Of a DNA stretch of 64,000 bases, positions 63,483 to 64,000 are shown one piece after another. The notes beneath the pieces were generated by a model, which worked only from the letters and a program-made list of their open reading frames with translations, did no database searches and was not told the DNA's origin. The DNA comes from Ruminococcaceae bacterium R-25 (GTDB taxonomy: Bacteria > Bacillota > Clostridia > Saccharofermentanales > Saccharofermentanaceae): the NCBI GenBank assembly GCA_003149065.1, contig QGFZ01000001.1, positions 1,116,001 to 1,180,000 of the forward strand. Direction: 5' to 3'. Each line of letters starts with the position of its first letter. Within the stretch, counting starts at the first letter, position 1. The position numbers were made by a program, and so were the translations under genes.

Positions 63483-63758
63483 TTACTGAACTGTGAAGAT
63501 CAAAAGGAATGCGACAACGAGTGAATAGATACCGATTGACTCGATGAAGACGATTGAAAGGAGAAGCATTGTCTGAAGTTTGCTTACGATCTCAGGCTGT
63601 CTCGCACCTGCTTCCAAAGCAGTGCTTGCTGCCTTGCCCATCGCAAATGTCGAAGCGAACGCACCGCAGGAAATAGCGATTGCTGCTGCGATAGCTGCAA
63701 TACCTCTTGTCTCCAGTGCAGCAATGACCGGTAAAGCTGCGATTAAAATGCTGTTCAT
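63483..63758 (-). CDS. atpE: ATP synthase c subunit
   Basis: 91 aa with two transmembrane helices (residues 20-45 and 62-90) and the polar loop ARQPE (52-56). The ion-binding carboxylate is Glu73 in FIESIGIYSLVV. Ser74 and Tyr78 match the Na+-ring pattern (ExxxxY with Ser), but the Gln expected in helix 1 is not obvious, and the loop region has about four extra residues compared with Ilyobacter c. Coupling ion undecided. Confidence 0.95.
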   Translation of the reverse strand: MNSILIAALPVIAALETRGIAAIAAAIAISCGAFASTFAMGKAASTALEAGARQPEIVSKLQTMLLLSIVFIESIGIYSLVVAFLLIFTVQ

Positions 63759-63794
63759 ATATATTCCTCCTAAATTAATTATCTGAAGTGATTA

Positions 63795-64000
63795 TTAAGC
63801 TGCTACAGCTTCATTCTTGGACTTCTTCTTTTTCTTTTCGTGCTCTTCGGGATGTTCGTTATATTCATTGACCGTCTCAACGTTTTCGCCGATATAAGAC
63901 ATTGTCAGATATGAGAAAACGACAGCCTGGATGATTCCGTCGATGATATCAAACCAGAGGCCTGCAACACCGGGCAGGATCAAAGGTACTGATATCGAGA
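63795..64000 (-). CDS. atpB: ATP synthase a subunit, C-terminal part (cut by window edge)
   Basis: The frame is open to base 64000. The visible last 68 residues read PGVAGLWFDIIDGIIQAVVF and SYLTMSYIGENVE, the final transmembrane helix of subunit a, then an unusual Lys/Glu-rich tail (EHPEEHEKKKKKSKNEAVAA). The ion channel arginine lies outside the window. It is the upstream gene of atpE in the operon. Confidence 0.92.
   Translation of the reverse strand, partial: SISVPLILPGVAGLWFDIIDGIIQAVVFSYLTMSYIGENVETVNEYNEHPEEHEKKKKKSKNEAVAA

Overview
The window looks like a chromosomal segment of a Gram-positive, low-to-moderate GC member of the Clostridia. This is inferred from an S-box (SAM-I) riboswitch on metK, a nadD-yqeK fusion, an ACT protein paired with homoserine dehydrogenase, lipobox lipoproteins, strong Shine-Dalgarno sequences and a compact Tad/Flp locus. 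The shape of several proteins resembles Oscillospirales/Saccharofermentans-type bacteria, but I cannot confirm the taxon. No rRNA, tRNA, transposase or CRISPR array was seen.

Layout. 1-574: start of a glutamate synthase gene, divergent from a GltC-like LysR regulator. 1.6-5.6 kb: lipoproteins, a membrane protein and a HAD hydrolase. 5.6-8.3 kb: an AT-richer accessory island, probably phage- or ICE-derived, with an XRE repressor, ImmA peptidase, a 44-aa peptide, a DUF4417 protein and an overlapping two-gene pair of toxin/immunity appearance. 8.4-17.7 kb: accessory genes (acetyltransferases, a DUF1266-Imm33 protein, a nucleotidyltransferase, a zinc-ribbon membrane protein, a polysaccharide deacetylase). 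18-28 kb: a diguanylate cyclase and an HD-GYP phosphodiesterase (c-di-GMP turnover), a GH43 glycosidase, a CAAX protease, an Agr-like two-component pair and a MATE pump. 28-51 kb: mostly housekeeping (birA, comEA, rsfS, nadD-yqeK, purD, hom, ACT, rdgB, rsmF-like, oligopeptidase, argS, mraY-like, comFC, recD2, metK) plus two tandem giant solute-binding lipoproteins. 51.4-56.6 kb: a minimal Tad pilus locus (TadZ-like, TadA, fused TadB-TadC, Flp pilin, FHA protein), followed by a lone CdiA-CT-like nuclease. 57-64 kb: a methyltransferase and the F1Fo ATP synthase operon on the minus strand, in the order atpB(partial)-E-F-[delta C-terminal domain::A]-G-D-C.

Most notable observations. (1) The ATP synthase has no separate delta gene. 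A delta C-terminal-domain-like module is fused to the N terminus of the alpha subunit, which would put three copies of it in each F1. (2) Three intergenic regions carry iterated imperfect palindromes of about 36-41 bp. Each region has its own arm sequence, and the repeat periods are near 52 or 62 bp. (3) Three TTGTCG hexamers spaced exactly 10 bp apart lie upstream of both comEA and the tad operon, suggesting a shared regulator of DNA uptake and pili. (4) TadB and TadC are one polypeptide.

Many genes were re-started from Shine-Dalgarno positions, and two genes below about 60 codons outside the tad locus (44 aa and 53 aa) were added.
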